Both the position numbers and the translations under genes were made by a program. Below are positions 9,249 to 19,482 of a stretch of 64,000 bases of DNA, one piece after another. Position 1 is the first letter of the stretch; each line of letters starts with the position of its first letter. The notes beneath the pieces are model-generated. The model saw nothing but the letters and a program-made list of their open reading frames with translations, was not told the DNA's origin and did not search any database. This DNA comes from Bradyrhizobium sp. WSM3983 (GTDB taxonomy: Bacteria; Pseudomonadota; Alphaproteobacteria; Rhizobiales; Xanthobacteraceae), in contig NZ_AXAY01000011.1 of assembly GCF_000473045.1 (NCBI RefSeq), forward strand, positions 186,001 through 250,000, given 5' to 3'.

Positions 9249-9929
9249 CTACGCATTGCCGGTCAGCAAGAGAACAGCTTGAATCACATAACCGGTCAAC
9301 GTTCGCAGTATTGCTGAAATAACATCAAGATTTAGACCGAACTGAGAACCCGCCAGCGGCAGAAGGATCAACAGCGCAATCAGGATCATCATGCCGAACG
9401 GCTCAAGCCGTGACAGGGGCAGGGCGAGCGGCCGGGGCAGCAGCCCGACCGCGACCCGACCGCCGTCGAGCGGCGGGATCGGCATCATGTTGAAGACCGC
9501 CAGCACGGCGTTGATCAGCAGGGCATTCTTGAGGTTGTCGAATATCCATTGCGCCGAATTGGCAGGCGCCCAGGGCAGGGCATGGAGGGCGAGGCCCGCG
9601 ACGAGCGCCAGCAGGATGTTGGTGACGGGGCCGGCCAAGGCGACCCAGACCATGTCCAGCTTCGGATTGTTGAGGTTGCGAAAATTCACCGGCACCGGCT
9701 TGGCGTAGCCGAACAGGAACGGCGCGTGCGCAAATAGCAGCATCGCCGGGAGGATCAGGGTGCCGAACGGGTCGATATGCCGGAGCGGATTGAAGCTGAC
9801 GCGGCCAAGCTGCCAGGCGGTGTTGTCGCCGAGCCGGTGCGCGACGAAGCCGTGCGCGGCCTCGTGAAAGGTGATGGCGAGCACCAGCGGCAGCACCCAC
9901 ACCGAGAGGTCATAGTAGGAAATGTTCAC
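9249..9929 (-). CDS. Site-2-type (M50) membrane metalloprotease
   Basis: Intramembrane zinc protease family. HEAAH at about residues 22-26 (TFHEAAHGFVAHRLGD) supplies the HExxH zinc site. NMMPIPPLDGGRV near residue 165 supplies the distal Asp motif. Five or six hydrophobic segments fill most of the 226 residues. There is no PDZ or CBS domain, so it belongs to the short minimal group whose substrates are mostly unknown. About 75 bases separate it from both neighbours on the same strand. Confidence 0.88.
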   Translation of the reverse strand: MNISYYDLSVWVLPLVLAITFHEAAHGFVAHRLGDNTAWQLGRVSFNPLRHIDPFGTLILPAMLLFAHAPFLFGYAKPVPVNFRNLNNPKLDMVWVALAGPVTNILLALVAGLALHALPWAPANSAQWIFDNLKNALLINAVLAVFNMMPIPPLDGGRVAVGLLPRPLALPLSRLEPFGMMILIALLILLPLAGSQFGLNLDVISAILRTLTGYVIQAVLLLTGNA

Positions 9930-10003
9930 GTCGCATCTGTCCCGGTTTTGCCTGTCGCCTTGCAGACGACCTGGCCGAACCGGCGGTGCAGCAACGCTTC
10001 AGC

Positions 10004-10876
10004 TCAACATAGGGTGGCCGGTTCCGAAATGCCACGCTGCAAATGATCGGCGAGCAGTGCCGCCGGGCGCGACAGGTCGCGCGTGCGGTGGAGGCGGATG
10101 TCCGCCACGGGCAGCGGCGGCAGCCCGTCGCGCGGGCCGAGAGGGCGCAGGCGAGGCGGCAGGGTGCCGGCCTTGACCACAGTGACCGCGAGGCCCTGCG
10201 CGGCGATCGATTCCACCGCCGCCAGAGTCCGGCTGACAAAGGCCAGCCGCCACGGCCGGCCGGCGCGATCAAGTGCCTCCGCGGCCCATTGGCGAAACAG
10301 GCAGCCGGGCGGGTAGAGCGCGACGGGCAGGGTGTGCTCTTGCGTGGCGCGGCAAGAGGCGGCGGCCGCCCAGACGGCTTGCTCGCGCCGCAACAGCTCG
10401 CCGTCGCCGCGTCCCTGCGGATGCATGGCGATGACGAGGTCATAGGCCTCGCCCAGCCGGGCCGGCATGGTCGCGGTCAGCCCGGTATCGATCTCGACAC
10501 GCACCGTCGGATGGTTTTTGGCAAAGCTCGCGAGCAGCGGCGGAACGACGATCGTGCCATAATCGTCCATCACGCCGAGGCGGATGACGGCCTCCGGCTT
10601 GCGCCCACGCAGCGCGCCGACCGCTTCCGCATGGAGAGCCAAGATGCGCTGCGCGTAGGCGCGCAACTCATGGCCTGCGGCGGTCAGCACGACGCCAGCC
10701 CGGCCGCGCTGAAACAGTTTTGTACCGAGCCGCTCCTCGAGGCGCCTGACCTGCACGCTCATGGCCGACTGGGTCCGGTTGAGCTGATCCGCCGCGCGCG
10801 TGAACGAGCGGTGCTCGGCGACGGCCAGAAAGGCCTTGAGCAGATCGGGATCGAGGTCGGGCGCGGTCATCACCAA
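10004..10876 (-). CDS. LysR-family transcriptional regulator
   Basis: 290 aa, normal for the family. Winged helix-turn-helix at the N-terminus (LLKAFLAVAEHRSFTRAADQ through AMSVQVRRLEERLGTKLF), then a substrate-binding domain. Divergently arranged with a DMT-family exporter 87 bases away from the preferred start. The classical prediction is that it controls that exporter and itself from the shared intergenic region. Confidence 0.9.
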   Translation of the reverse strand: MVMTAPDLDPDLLKAFLAVAEHRSFTRAADQLNRTQSAMSVQVRRLEERLGTKLFQRGRAGVVLTAAGHELRAYAQRILALHAEAVGALRGRKPEAVIRLGVMDDYGTIVVPPLLASFAKNHPTVRVEIDTGLTATMPARLGEAYDLVIAMHPQGRGDGELLRREQAVWAAAASCRATQEHTLPVALYPPGCLFRQWAAEALDRAGRPWRLAFVSRTLAAVESIAAQGLAVTVVKAGTLPPRLRPLGPRDGLPPLPVADIRLHRTRDLSRPAALLADHLQRGISEPATLC

Positions 10877-10963
10877 ACGTTATCCCAGCATGACGGAAAT
10901 TCCATTCCCAGTTTCGGCACGGCCCGTATGCTGTTCACACCCAGGCGTTCGACGGGAGAGGTG

Positions 10964-11854
10964 GTGGGCGAGATTCTTGGCGTTTTGGCTGCGGTGCTGT
11001 CGAGCGCGCTGGGCGGCAGCTCGATCGGTGCCACGCGTTATCTCGTGACAAGCATCGATCCGCTGGCGATCGGCTCGTTCCGGTTCGGGATCGGCTTTCT
11101 CCTGCTGCTGCCGCTGACCTTGCTGCGTGGAGATCGCTGGCCGGGGCGCGGCGACTGGGCTGCTGCTATCGGGCTCGGCATCCTGTTCTTTGCGCTGTTT
11201 CCGATCCTGTTCAACGCGTCGCTGATCTTCACGACAGCCGCGCGCGGCGCGCTCGCGCTGTCGACGCTGCCGCTGTTGACGCTGGTGATCGGCGCGGCGC
11301 TCGGCAGCGAGGCCCTGAGCTGGCGCAAATCGATCGGCGTCGTGGTGGCAACGCTTGGCGTTGCCGTCGCGCTGCTTACCGATTTGAGTTCGGCGCCGTC
11401 AGGCGCCTGGCGCGGCGATCTCCTGATGATGGCGGCTGCGCTGTGCATGGCGCTGTACGGCATCTGGTCGAAGCCGCTGATCCGACGCTCCAGCCCGATC
11501 GCCTTCACCACCATGAGCATGGCAGCGGGTGCTGCCTGCCTCATCCTGCTCTCGTGTTTCCGAGGCAGCTTCGCGCCCGTCGCAAATTTCGGCACGCCGC
11601 AATGGCTGGCGGCGCTTTATCTGGGCGCTTTCGGCGCGGCGTTGACCTTCTATCTCTGGGCCTTCGCGCTGGAGCGGACCACGCCGACGCGCGTGGCGAT
11701 CTCGGTGACGGTCAATCCGATCACGGCATCGCTGGTCGGCGCCTGGCTGCTGAACGAGCCGCTGCGCTGGAATCTCGCGGCCGGCATCGTCGCGGTGTCC
11801 GCCGGGATCTGGTTGGCCACGACGGCGGGACGGCGCTTCAGGCCGCCAGCATGA
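10964..11854 (+). CDS. EamA/DMT-family transporter
   Basis: Inner-membrane drug/metabolite transporter of about 296 aa with ten predicted membrane segments in two five-helix EamA repeats (first about 1-135, second about 145-285). Frame analysis alone gives a much longer reading frame beginning at 10043, but its first 300 codons are antisense to the LysR gene and carry no family signal. I place the start at GTG 10964, preceded by GGGAG five bases upstream. ATG 10928 (308 aa) is the alternative. Substrate unknown; amino acids or metabolites are typical for LysR-linked members. Confidence 0.87.
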   Translation: MGEILGVLAAVLSSALGGSSIGATRYLVTSIDPLAIGSFRFGIGFLLLLPLTLLRGDRWPGRGDWAAAIGLGILFFALFPILFNASLIFTTAARGALALSTLPLLTLVIGAALGSEALSWRKSIGVVVATLGVAVALLTDLSSAPSGAWRGDLLMMAAALCMALYGIWSKPLIRRSSPIAFTTMSMAAGAACLILLSCFRGSFAPVANFGTPQWLAALYLGAFGAALTFYLWAFALERTTPTRVAISVTVNPITASLVGAWLLNEPLRWNLAAGIVAVSAGIWLATTAGRRFRPPA

Positions 11855-11876
11855 CCGTTTCAAATCAGCCCTGACC

Positions 11877-12269
11877 TCACGTCGGGATGGTCGTCTCGTA
11901 TTGCAGCAGGCCGTCGTCGAGCCTCAGCCAGGCGAGCTTTTCCGAGACCCAGATGTGCTCGGTCGGCACGAAGGCATTGCGGTCGTCGAAGGTCGTGAGC
12001 GCCACGCCCGCCAGCGTGCCGTTGCGCCGCCAGGAGAACAGCCGCGTGCCGCAATTCTTGCAGAACACGCGATCGATGTTTTCGGACGATGCATAGCGGC
12101 CGATGTCACCCTCGACGGTCAGTGCTTTCTGGTCGAACTGGGCGCGGGCGAAGTACGGCGAGCCCATCGCCTTCTGGCACATGCGGCAATGACAGATGCG
12201 CACGTTCAGCGGCTCGCCCTCCGCCTTGAACCGCACCGCGCCGCACAGGCATCCACCTTCCCGGGTCAT
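11877..12269 (-). CDS. GFA-family (glutathione-dependent formaldehyde-activating-like) protein
   Basis: 130 aa with the zinc-binding cysteine pattern of the family: CLCGAVRF near residue 7, CHCRMCQ near residue 27 and CKNCGTRLF near residue 70. The family fold is known from the formaldehyde-activating enzyme, but most members, including this one, lack demonstrated activity. Its start lies three bases from the end of the serine hydrolase gene upstream on the same strand, suggesting cotranscription. Confidence 0.88.
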   Translation of the reverse strand: MTREGGCLCGAVRFKAEGEPLNVRICHCRMCQKAMGSPYFARAQFDQKALTVEGDIGRYASSENIDRVFCKNCGTRLFSWRRNGTLAGVALTTFDDRNAFVPTEHIWVSEKLAWLRLDDGLLQYETTIPT

Positions 12270-12272
12270 GGC

Positions 12273-13430
12273 TCAGGCCACCCGCCATTCGCTGACCTGG
12301 CGCGCCATGTTCCAATTGAGCTCATCGAGTTCGTCATCCATCTTGGTATTCGGCCGGCTGACATTGGTGAAGGCGGCCCAGCAGAAGCCGCCATGGGTTC
12401 TGACCGCAATGGTGCTGGTGCCGGGTAGGCTGCCATTGTGCCACCAATTGCCTGATTTATTGATGCAAAAACCCTTGGCGTAGTCCGGGCTGTAGCTTGG
12501 TGCCGTGGTCATGATCTGGATGCTGCGCTGACGCAAGATGTTGGCAGGCCGCGCATAGCCGTCGACATGCATCAGGAATTGCACGAGGTCCGTCGGCGTC
12601 GCGATCCATCCGCCATGGGAATCCATCCGCCGGACGTTCATCTCGTAGGGACTTTCGACCTTGCAGTAATAGGCGACTTCGCCGGCCTGGCGCTGATCGC
12701 TTGTGTTGCCGGCGATCGTCATGTCGGTGACGCCGCAACGGCCGAGCACCTCGGTGCGGACGTGCTCGGCGTAGCGCTGGCCGGTGAGCTTCTCGATGAC
12801 CCGGCCCAGCACGCAATAGCCGAAATTGGAGTAGGCGTAGTGCTGGCCCGGCGGACGGTCCAGCGGCCGGTTCGCCAGCGTCCAAGTTATCAGCTGAGCG
12901 TGGTCCATGTGCGGATGGGTGAACATGGGATCGCGGTTGTCGTTGGTCCAGCCGCCGCTGGTATGCGTCAGGAGATGCTCGAGCGTGATCTGGTCAATGC
13001 CGGGCGAGTAGGGCGGCGCGCCGTAATCCGTGCCGAGCAGCGCGCCGGGGCCGAACACGCGGTCGGTGAGCTTGACGCGGTTCTCCTCGATCAGCCGAAA
13101 CAGCGTGACCGAGGTGATCATCTTGCTGATACTGGCGATGCGAAACAGATGCTGCGGCGTCGCGGCTTCGTTCTGCTCGCGATCGGCAACGCCAAAGGCG
13201 GCCTGATGGACGATCGCACCCGCATAGCCGATCGCAAAGGACAGCGCGGGCACCCCGAACTTGTCCATGAGGGTCTGCGCCAGCCGGCCCATCGCGGTGC
13301 GTTCGGCCGGCGAGGGCGGGCGGATGTTCGGCGGGTTGGGCGCGAGCTGCGCCAGCGCACCGTGCGAAAACAAAGGCAGCGCGCCTGCGCTCGCTGCGAG
13401 CTTTACAAAATCCCGACGTCCGAGGGACAT
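12273..13430 (-). CDS. Tat-exported class C beta-lactamase-family serine hydrolase
   Basis: 385 aa. The N-terminus GRRDFVKLAASAGALPLFS is a twin-arginine-type signal, so the enzyme is probably periplasmic. The catalytic S-x-x-K is SISK at residues 100-103 and the Y-S-N motif is in YAYSNFGYCVLG near residue 195. HNGSLPGT near residue 340 is probably the third active-site motif. This family includes esterases and D-aminopeptidases as well as beta-lactamases; I would not call it a resistance gene. Confidence 0.9.
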   Translation of the reverse strand: MSLGRRDFVKLAASAGALPLFSHGALAQLAPNPPNIRPPSPAERTAMGRLAQTLMDKFGVPALSFAIGYAGAIVHQAAFGVADREQNEAATPQHLFRIASISKMITSVTLFRLIEENRVKLTDRVFGPGALLGTDYGAPPYSPGIDQITLEHLLTHTSGGWTNDNRDPMFTHPHMDHAQLITWTLANRPLDRPPGQHYAYSNFGYCVLGRVIEKLTGQRYAEHVRTEVLGRCGVTDMTIAGNTSDQRQAGEVAYYCKVESPYEMNVRRMDSHGGWIATPTDLVQFLMHVDGYARPANILRQRSIQIMTTAPSYSPDYAKGFCINKSGNWWHNGSLPGTSTIAVRTHGGFCWAAFTNVSRPNTKMDDELDELNWNMARQVSEWRVA

Positions 13431-13457
13431 GGTTCGCCTCCTCGGGCGGCCAATGCT

Positions 13458-14204
13458 TCAGTAGGTCGCCCGGCCCCCGGAAATATCAAAGACCGCGCCG
13501 GTGGAGAAGGCACAATCTTCGGATGCAAGCCACGCGGCCATCGCGGCGAGCTCTTCCACCAGCACGAAACGTGCCTTGGGGATTTTCGACAGCATGAAAT
13601 CGATATGCTGCTGCGTCATCTGGTCGAAGATCGCGGTCTTCGCCGCTGCCGGCGTCACCGCATTCACGAGAATGTCATGCGCGGCGAGCTCCTTGCCGAG
13701 CGACTTCGTCAGCGCGATCAGGCCGGCCTTGGACGCCGAATAGTGTGAGGCGTTCGGATTGCCTTCCTTGCCGGCGATCGAAGCGATGTTCACGATCCGT
13801 CCGTATTTCTGCTTGAGCATCGTGGGCACGATCGCCTTGCAGACGATGAAGGGGCCGTCGAGGTTGATGCGGAGCACCTTGCGCCATTCCTCGAGATCGG
13901 TCTCCCAGACCGGCTTGTTGACGCCGGCGATACCGGCATTGTTGACGAGGATGTCGATCTTGCCGAACGCAGCCAAGGTCGCATCGCGCGCCTGCTCGAC
14001 GCCGGCGGTGTCGGTGACGTCGACCTTGAAGACGCGGACGTTGTCGCCGATCTCTTTTGCGGTCTTCTCGGCCAGCGGGGCATCGAAATCCCAGATCGCG
14101 ACCTTGGCGCCGGAGGCAACAAAGCGCTCGGTGATGGCACGGCCAAAACCCTGCGCGCCGCCGGTGACGACAGCGACGCGGCCGTTGAGATCAATCTTGT
14201 TCAT
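13458..14204 (-). CDS. SDR-family oxidoreductase (FabG-like)
   Basis: 248 aa classical short-chain dehydrogenase. TGGAQGFG near residue 14 binds the nucleotide, NNAGIAG is near 88, and the catalytic Tyr-Lys is in YSASKAG near 152. The cluster with a second SDR, an IlvD/Edd dehydratase and sugar genes suggests oxidation of a sugar acid or lactone precursor rather than fatty-acid synthesis. Separated by about 30 bases from the second SDR, read the same way. Confidence 0.9.
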   Translation of the reverse strand: MNKIDLNGRVAVVTGGAQGFGRAITERFVASGAKVAIWDFDAPLAEKTAKEIGDNVRVFKVDVTDTAGVEQARDATLAAFGKIDILVNNAGIAGVNKPVWETDLEEWRKVLRINLDGPFIVCKAIVPTMLKQKYGRIVNIASIAGKEGNPNASHYSASKAGLIALTKSLGKELAAHDILVNAVTPAAAKTAIFDQMTQQHIDFMLSKIPKARFVLVEELAAMAAWLASEDCAFSTGAVFDISGGRATY

Positions 14205-14234
14205 GAGATGTGATCCGGTTCGATCCCTTGGGCG

Positions 14235-14966
14235 TCAGAGCATGTAACCGCCGTCAACGACGAGGTCGACGCCGGTGGTGAACGCGCTCTCGTCGCTGCC
14301 GAGATAGATCGCCATGTTGGCGATCTCGTCGGCGGTGCCGAGCCGGCCCATCTTCTGGCGGGAGACGAACATCTCCTTGCCCTGCGGCCCTTGCGCGGCG
14401 GCGCGGTCGAGCATCGAGGGGGTCTCGACCGTGCCGGGGCAGATCGAGTTGCAGCGGATGCCCTTGGTGATGAAGTCGAGCGCGACCGCGCGCGTCAGCA
14501 GCGACACCGCAGCTTTCGAGGAGCTGTAGACATAACGATTGGCCGGCGGGCGCAGTGCCGCGCAGGACGAGATGTTGACGATGCTGCCGCCGCCACCGGC
14601 CAGCATATCGGGCAGGAACGCCCTGATGGTCCGGTGCATCGATTTGACGTTGAGGTCGAACGAGAAATCAAAATCCTCTTCCGAGCACTCCAGGATGGTG
14701 CCGTGATGCACGAAGCCGGCGGCATTGAGCAGGATGTCGATCTTGCCGATGCGCTTGGCGAAGGCGTTGACGTCGGCGGTGTTGCGGACATCGAGCTTTG
14801 CGACCTCGGCGATGCCTTCCTTGGTCAGGCCCGCGATGCCGGCCTCGTTGATGTCGGTGGCGATGACGGTTGCGCCTTCGCGCGCAAATGCGAGAGCGCA
14901 TGCGCGCCCGATGCCAGCGGCTGCAGCCGTGATGACGGCGCGCTTACCCTTGAGGCGGTCTGCCAT
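14235..14966 (-). CDS. SDR-family oxidoreductase (2-keto-3-deoxy-L-fuconate dehydrogenase-like)
   Basis: 243 aa. The nucleotide loop is TAAAAGIG near residue 13 rather than TGxxxGIG. An Asp in IATDINEAG indicates NAD preference. The catalytic motif is YSSSKAA near 146. NSICPGTVETPSM and the VVDGGYML C-terminus resemble the DHRS6 / 2-keto-3-deoxy-L-fuconate dehydrogenase group. With the dehydratase next door it could oxidise a 2-keto-3-deoxy acid, giving a non-phosphorylated branch parallel to the kinase/aldolase route. The exact substrate is inference. Confidence 0.87.
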   Translation of the reverse strand: MADRLKGKRAVITAAAAGIGRACALAFAREGATVIATDINEAGIAGLTKEGIAEVAKLDVRNTADVNAFAKRIGKIDILLNAAGFVHHGTILECSEEDFDFSFDLNVKSMHRTIRAFLPDMLAGGGGSIVNISSCAALRPPANRYVYSSSKAAVSLLTRAVALDFITKGIRCNSICPGTVETPSMLDRAAAQGPQGKEMFVSRQKMGRLGTADEIANMAIYLGSDESAFTTGVDLVVDGGYML

Positions 14967-14992
14967 GTTCTTGTTCTCCTCACCTTGAATTC

Positions 14993-15099
14993 GTCATTCC
15001 GGGGCGCGCCTCTTGGCGCGAGCCCGGAATCCATTGTGCGACGCGTCCTATGGCCTGATGGATTCCGGGTCTGCGCCTGTCGGCGCATCCCGGAATGAC
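14993..15099. repeat. Dispersed palindromic repeat (GTCATTCCGGG family)
   Basis: Bounded by GTCATTCCGGG and CCCGGAATGAC, which are complementary, and composed of two internal hairpins with GGCGCGCC/TTGGCGCG and TGCGCC/GGCGCA cores. A degenerate copy lies at 28878-28958. It fills the gap between the SDR and dehydratase genes. I associate this family with intergenic repeats of Bradyrhizobium, from memory. Confidence 0.75.
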
Positions 15100-15107
15100 A
15101 CCTGTTG

Positions 15108-16952
15108 TCAGTGATTATCCCGCGCGACGCCAAACGCGCCGGCAACGTTCTGGTAGCGCGTGGCGAGCTCCATGCAGGCGCCGGTCGACTGCTGGCCGAC
15201 AGTGTTGCGGTAGATCTCCTGCCACGGCGTCTGGTTCGGCGGATGCTTGAAGCCGCCATTGGCCTTGAGCTCGGCGTGGCGCTTCTTGACCTCGTCGTCC
15301 GAGATCAGGATGTTGGCGCTGCCCTTGTTGAGGTCGATGCGCACCTTGTCGCCGGTCTTGAGGATCGCCAGCCCGCCATTGGCGGCGGCTTCGGGCGAGG
15401 CATTCAGGATCGAGGGCGAGCCCGAGGTGCCGGACTGGCGGCCGTCGCCGATGCAGGGCAGGGCGAGGATGCCGCGTTTGATCAGCGCGGCCGGCGGCTG
15501 CATGTTCACGACCTCGGCGCCGCCGGGATAGCCGATCGGCCCGGCGCCGCGGATGAACAGCACGCAATGCTCGTCGATATCGAGCGAGGCATCGTCGATC
15601 CGCGCGTGATAATCCTCAGGACCCTCGAACACGATGGCGCGGCCCTCGAAGGCGTTGAGGTCCTTCGGGTTGCTGAGATAGCGGTCGCGGAATTCCTTGG
15701 AGATCACGCTGGTCTTCATGATCGCGGAATCGAACAGATTGCCCTTCAGCACCAGGAAGCCGGCGTCCTTCACCAGCGGCTTGTCGTAGGCCCAGATCAC
15801 GTCGTTGTCGGGCTTGGGCGCATCCTTGCAATTGTCGCCGATGCCGCGGCCGTTCACCGTGACCGCGTCCTCATGGATGCGCTTGTGCTTCATCAATTCG
15901 CGCACCACGGCCGGCACGCCGCCGGCGCGGTGGAATTCCTCGCCGAGATAGAAGCCGGCCGGCTGCATGTTCACCAGCAGCGGCACGTCGTGGCCGAATT
16001 TCTGCCAGTCGTCGATCGACAGCTCCACGCCGATATGGCGGGCCAGCGCGTTGATGTGGATCGGCGCGTTGGTCGAGCCGCCGATCGCCGAATTGATCAC
16101 GATGCAGTTCTCGAACGCCTTGCGGGTGAGGATGTCCGACGGCTTGAGGTCTTCCCAGACCATCTCGACGATGCGCTTGCCGGTCTCATAGGAGATCTGG
16201 CCGCGCTCGCGGTAGGGCGCGGGAATAGCCGCGCAGCCCGGCAGCGAGAAGCCGAGCGCTTCTGCGAGCCCGTTCATGGTCGACGCCGTGCCCATGGTGT
16301 TGCAATGGCCGACCGAGGGCGCCGAGGACGCCACGATCTCCATGAACTCTTCATAGTCGATCTCGCCGGCGGCAAGCCGCTCGCGCGACTTCCAGACGAT
16401 GGTGCCGGAGCCGGTGCGCTCGCCGGCATGCCAGCCATTGAGCATCGGGCCGCCCGACAGCACGATTGCGGGCAGGTTTACAGTCGCCGCCGCCATCATG
16501 CAGGCCGGGGTGGTCTTGTCGCAGCCGGTGGTCAGCACCACGCCGTCGAGCGGATAGCCATAGAGGATCTCGACCAGGCCGAGATAGGCGAGGTTGCGGT
16601 CGAGCGCCGCGGTCGGGCGCTTGCCGGTCTCCTGGATCGGATGAGTCGGGAATTCCATCGCAATGCCGCCGGCCTCGCGGATACCTTCGCGGACGCGGTG
16701 GGCGAGTTCGATGTGGTGGCGGTTGCAGGGGGAGAGGTCGTTGCCGGTCTGGGCGATGCCGATGATCGGCTTGCCGGACTGCAGTTCGGCGCGGGTGAGG
16801 CCGTAGTTCAGGTAGCGCTCCATATAGAGCGCTGTCATGCCCGGATTATGCGGGTTGTTGAACCATTCCTGCGAGCGAAGGTGGCGGCGGGTGCCGTTAC
16901 CGGAGGGCGCATGCCCATTGGTTGGCTTTTCTGTCACTGGTTTCTCCTTCAA
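15108..16952 (-). CDS. IlvD/Edd-family sugar-acid dehydratase
   Basis: 614 aa. The probable iron-sulfur ligands are Cys76 (NDLSPCNRHH), Cys144 (TTGCDKTTPAC) and Cys217 (GHCNTMGTAST), the three-cysteine pattern of sugar-acid dehydratases and dihydroxyacid dehydratase. Catabolic context (LacI regulator, ABC importer, KDG kinase, KDPG aldolase) favours an aldonate dehydratase giving a 2-keto-3-deoxy acid over a role in branched-chain amino-acid synthesis. A LacI-type operator lies about 125-140 bases upstream of its start, inside the end of the regulator gene. Confidence 0.92.
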   Translation of the reverse strand: MKEKPVTEKPTNGHAPSGNGTRRHLRSQEWFNNPHNPGMTALYMERYLNYGLTRAELQSGKPIIGIAQTGNDLSPCNRHHIELAHRVREGIREAGGIAMEFPTHPIQETGKRPTAALDRNLAYLGLVEILYGYPLDGVVLTTGCDKTTPACMMAAATVNLPAIVLSGGPMLNGWHAGERTGSGTIVWKSRERLAAGEIDYEEFMEIVASSAPSVGHCNTMGTASTMNGLAEALGFSLPGCAAIPAPYRERGQISYETGKRIVEMVWEDLKPSDILTRKAFENCIVINSAIGGSTNAPIHINALARHIGVELSIDDWQKFGHDVPLLVNMQPAGFYLGEEFHRAGGVPAVVRELMKHKRIHEDAVTVNGRGIGDNCKDAPKPDNDVIWAYDKPLVKDAGFLVLKGNLFDSAIMKTSVISKEFRDRYLSNPKDLNAFEGRAIVFEGPEDYHARIDDASLDIDEHCVLFIRGAGPIGYPGGAEVVNMQPPAALIKRGILALPCIGDGRQSGTSGSPSILNASPEAAANGGLAILKTGDKVRIDLNKGSANILISDDEVKKRHAELKANGGFKHPPNQTPWQEIYRNTVGQQSTGACMELATRYQNVAGAFGVARDNH

Positions 16953-17064
16953 TGCAAACGCACGGATCGACGTCCGGGATGTCGAACGGTGCGATGCCCG
17001 GCAGCGCGAGCATGTAATGACGGCCCGCCTGCTGGCGAACGTTTCCTCACAAGTGCGATACTAC

Positions 17065-18162
17065 TCATGGGTCGTTGGTAACGCTATCATTTTGTACGGC
17101 TGGCGCCCATTCCGGCGCACGGGAGCTGGCTGCGGCCCGCTGTGCCTGCGAGCTCTGCCGCTCGATCACGGTAAAGCCGAGATCGAGCACGGGCTCTTCC
17201 GGTCGCTTGCCTTCGATCGCCTCGATCAGCATCGCGGCTGCAGTGCTGCCCATCTCGTAACGGTTGGTCCGCACGCTCGTCAGCGTCGGCACCGAGGAGG
17301 CCATGAATTCGAGGTCGTTGAAGCCGATGATCGCGATCTGTTCGGGGACCGCGATCTCCCGGCGTCGGCATTCGAAGAGCACGCCGAGCGCGAGGTCGTC
17401 ATTGGCACAGAACACCGAGTCGATGCCGGACTCGCGCGCGAGCAAATCGGCGAACAGCGCCCCGCCGAGCGTCACAGAGGTCGGCGTCGCCGTCGTCACG
17501 ATCAGCCTTTGGTCGTGGAGGCCCGCGTCCTTCATGGCCGCGACATAGCCGTCGAGCCGGCGCTGCACCCGCGGGTCCATGCGCGCGCCAACGAAGCCGA
17601 TCTTGCGGTGGCCCTGCGCGAACAAATGAGCAATCGCCGCGCGCGCTGCATCAAAATGGGAAAAGCCGATCATCATGTCGACCGGGTTGGGACCGATCTC
17701 CATGATCTGCACGATCGGGCAATCGGCCGCCTCCAGCATCGCGCGCGATTCCGTGGTCTGGTCGATGCCTGTGACGATCAGTCCCGCCGGTTTCTGCGCC
17801 AGAAAAAGGCGCAGCAGCTTCTCCTCCTGGAGAATACTGTAGCGTGTGTTGGACAACTGGATCGAGTAACGGCTGTTCTCGGAGGCGTCATAGATGCCGC
17901 GCAGCACATCGGAGAACACGTTGTTGGTCAGTGACGGAATCAAGACACCGATCACCTCGGTGCGCTGCGAGGCCAGCGCGCGTGCCGCAAGGTTGGGCAC
18001 ATAGCCGAGCTCCCGGGCCGCGCTTTCGACCCGCGTCCGCTTGGCGACCGACAGCGCCTCGGGATTACGGAAGAAGCGGGACGCCGTAATCGGGCTGACG
18101 CCGGCGAGCTCGGCGACTTCCGCCAATCGAATCTTGCCCGACTTGGTGCGCTTTCGACCCAT
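17065..18162 (-). CDS. LacI-family transcriptional regulator
   Basis: 365 aa. The helix-turn-helix is near residues 12-33 (IRLAEVAELAGVSPITASRF), the hinge includes LAARALASQRT, and a sugar-binding periplasmic-protein-like domain follows to about residue 340. The Ala/Ser-rich C-terminal tail is longer than usual. Placed between the dehydratase and the ABC operon and flanked by two copies of the same operator, so it probably represses both directions until a sugar-acid inducer binds. Confidence 0.93.
   Translation of the reverse strand: MGRKRTKSGKIRLAEVAELAGVSPITASRFFRNPEALSVAKRTRVESAARELGYVPNLAARALASQRTEVIGVLIPSLTNNVFSDVLRGIYDASENSRYSIQLSNTRYSILQEEKLLRLFLAQKPAGLIVTGIDQTTESRAMLEAADCPIVQIMEIGPNPVDMMIGFSHFDAARAAIAHLFAQGHRKIGFVGARMDPRVQRRLDGYVAAMKDAGLHDQRLIVTTATPTSVTLGGALFADLLARESGIDSVFCANDDLALGVLFECRRREIAVPEQIAIIGFNDLEFMASSVPTLTSVRTNRYEMGSTAAAMLIEAIEGKRPEEPVLDLGFTVIERQSSQAQRAAASSRAPEWAPAVQNDSVTNDP
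17076..17089. promoter_or_regulatory. LacI-type operator (dehydratase side)
   Basis: TGGTAACGCTATCA; on the minus strand TGATAGCGTTACCA, matching the site at 18205-18218 at 12 of 14 positions. It has the central CG and imperfect dyad typical of LacI-family operators. It overlaps the last codons of the regulator gene and stands upstream of the dehydratase on the same strand. Confidence 0.6.
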
Positions 18163-18204
18163 TTGTTGCTCTTAACACAGCCACTCCCGCAAACAAAGGA
18201 TCGT

Positions 18205-18218
18205 TGACAGCGCTACCA
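18205..18218. promoter_or_regulatory. LacI-type operator (ABC operon side)
   Basis: TGACAGCGCTACCA lies in the 205-base gap between the divergent regulator and ABC transporter genes. The central AGCGCT is a perfect palindrome. The near-identical site at 17076-17089 makes a chance match unlikely. A weak sigma70-like pair (TTGCCA at 18241, GACAAT at 18264, 17-base spacing) follows. Confidence 0.62.
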
Positions 18219-18367
18219 GCAACGACTAACCAAAGACAAATTGCCAAAGCCGCATAAACTGCCGACAATGTCGCCTGTTATAGAGGGACTTCGGGTCGGC
18301 GAAGTTCAGAAAAACAAGACGGTGGCGGCGCGACAGTTGCGCCGTCTAAGTCGGAGGAGGGAGCTAG

Positions 18368-19429
<1,062 letters not shown>

Positions 19430-19482
19430 CGGCGTTTCGTGACGTAAAACGACCAAAAACAAATATAAAACTCAGGGAGAGA

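Noticed and set aside
10043..10963. N-terminal 307 codons of a 603-residue plus-strand frame ending in the DMT transporter
   Set aside because: This part is antisense to the LysR gene and has no family similarity; the transporter homology begins at about 10964.
12273..13430. Beta-lactamase resistance gene
   Set aside because: Family fold only; S-x-x-K/Y-S-N proteins of this type are mostly esterases or peptidases and nothing here points to antibiotic hydrolysis.
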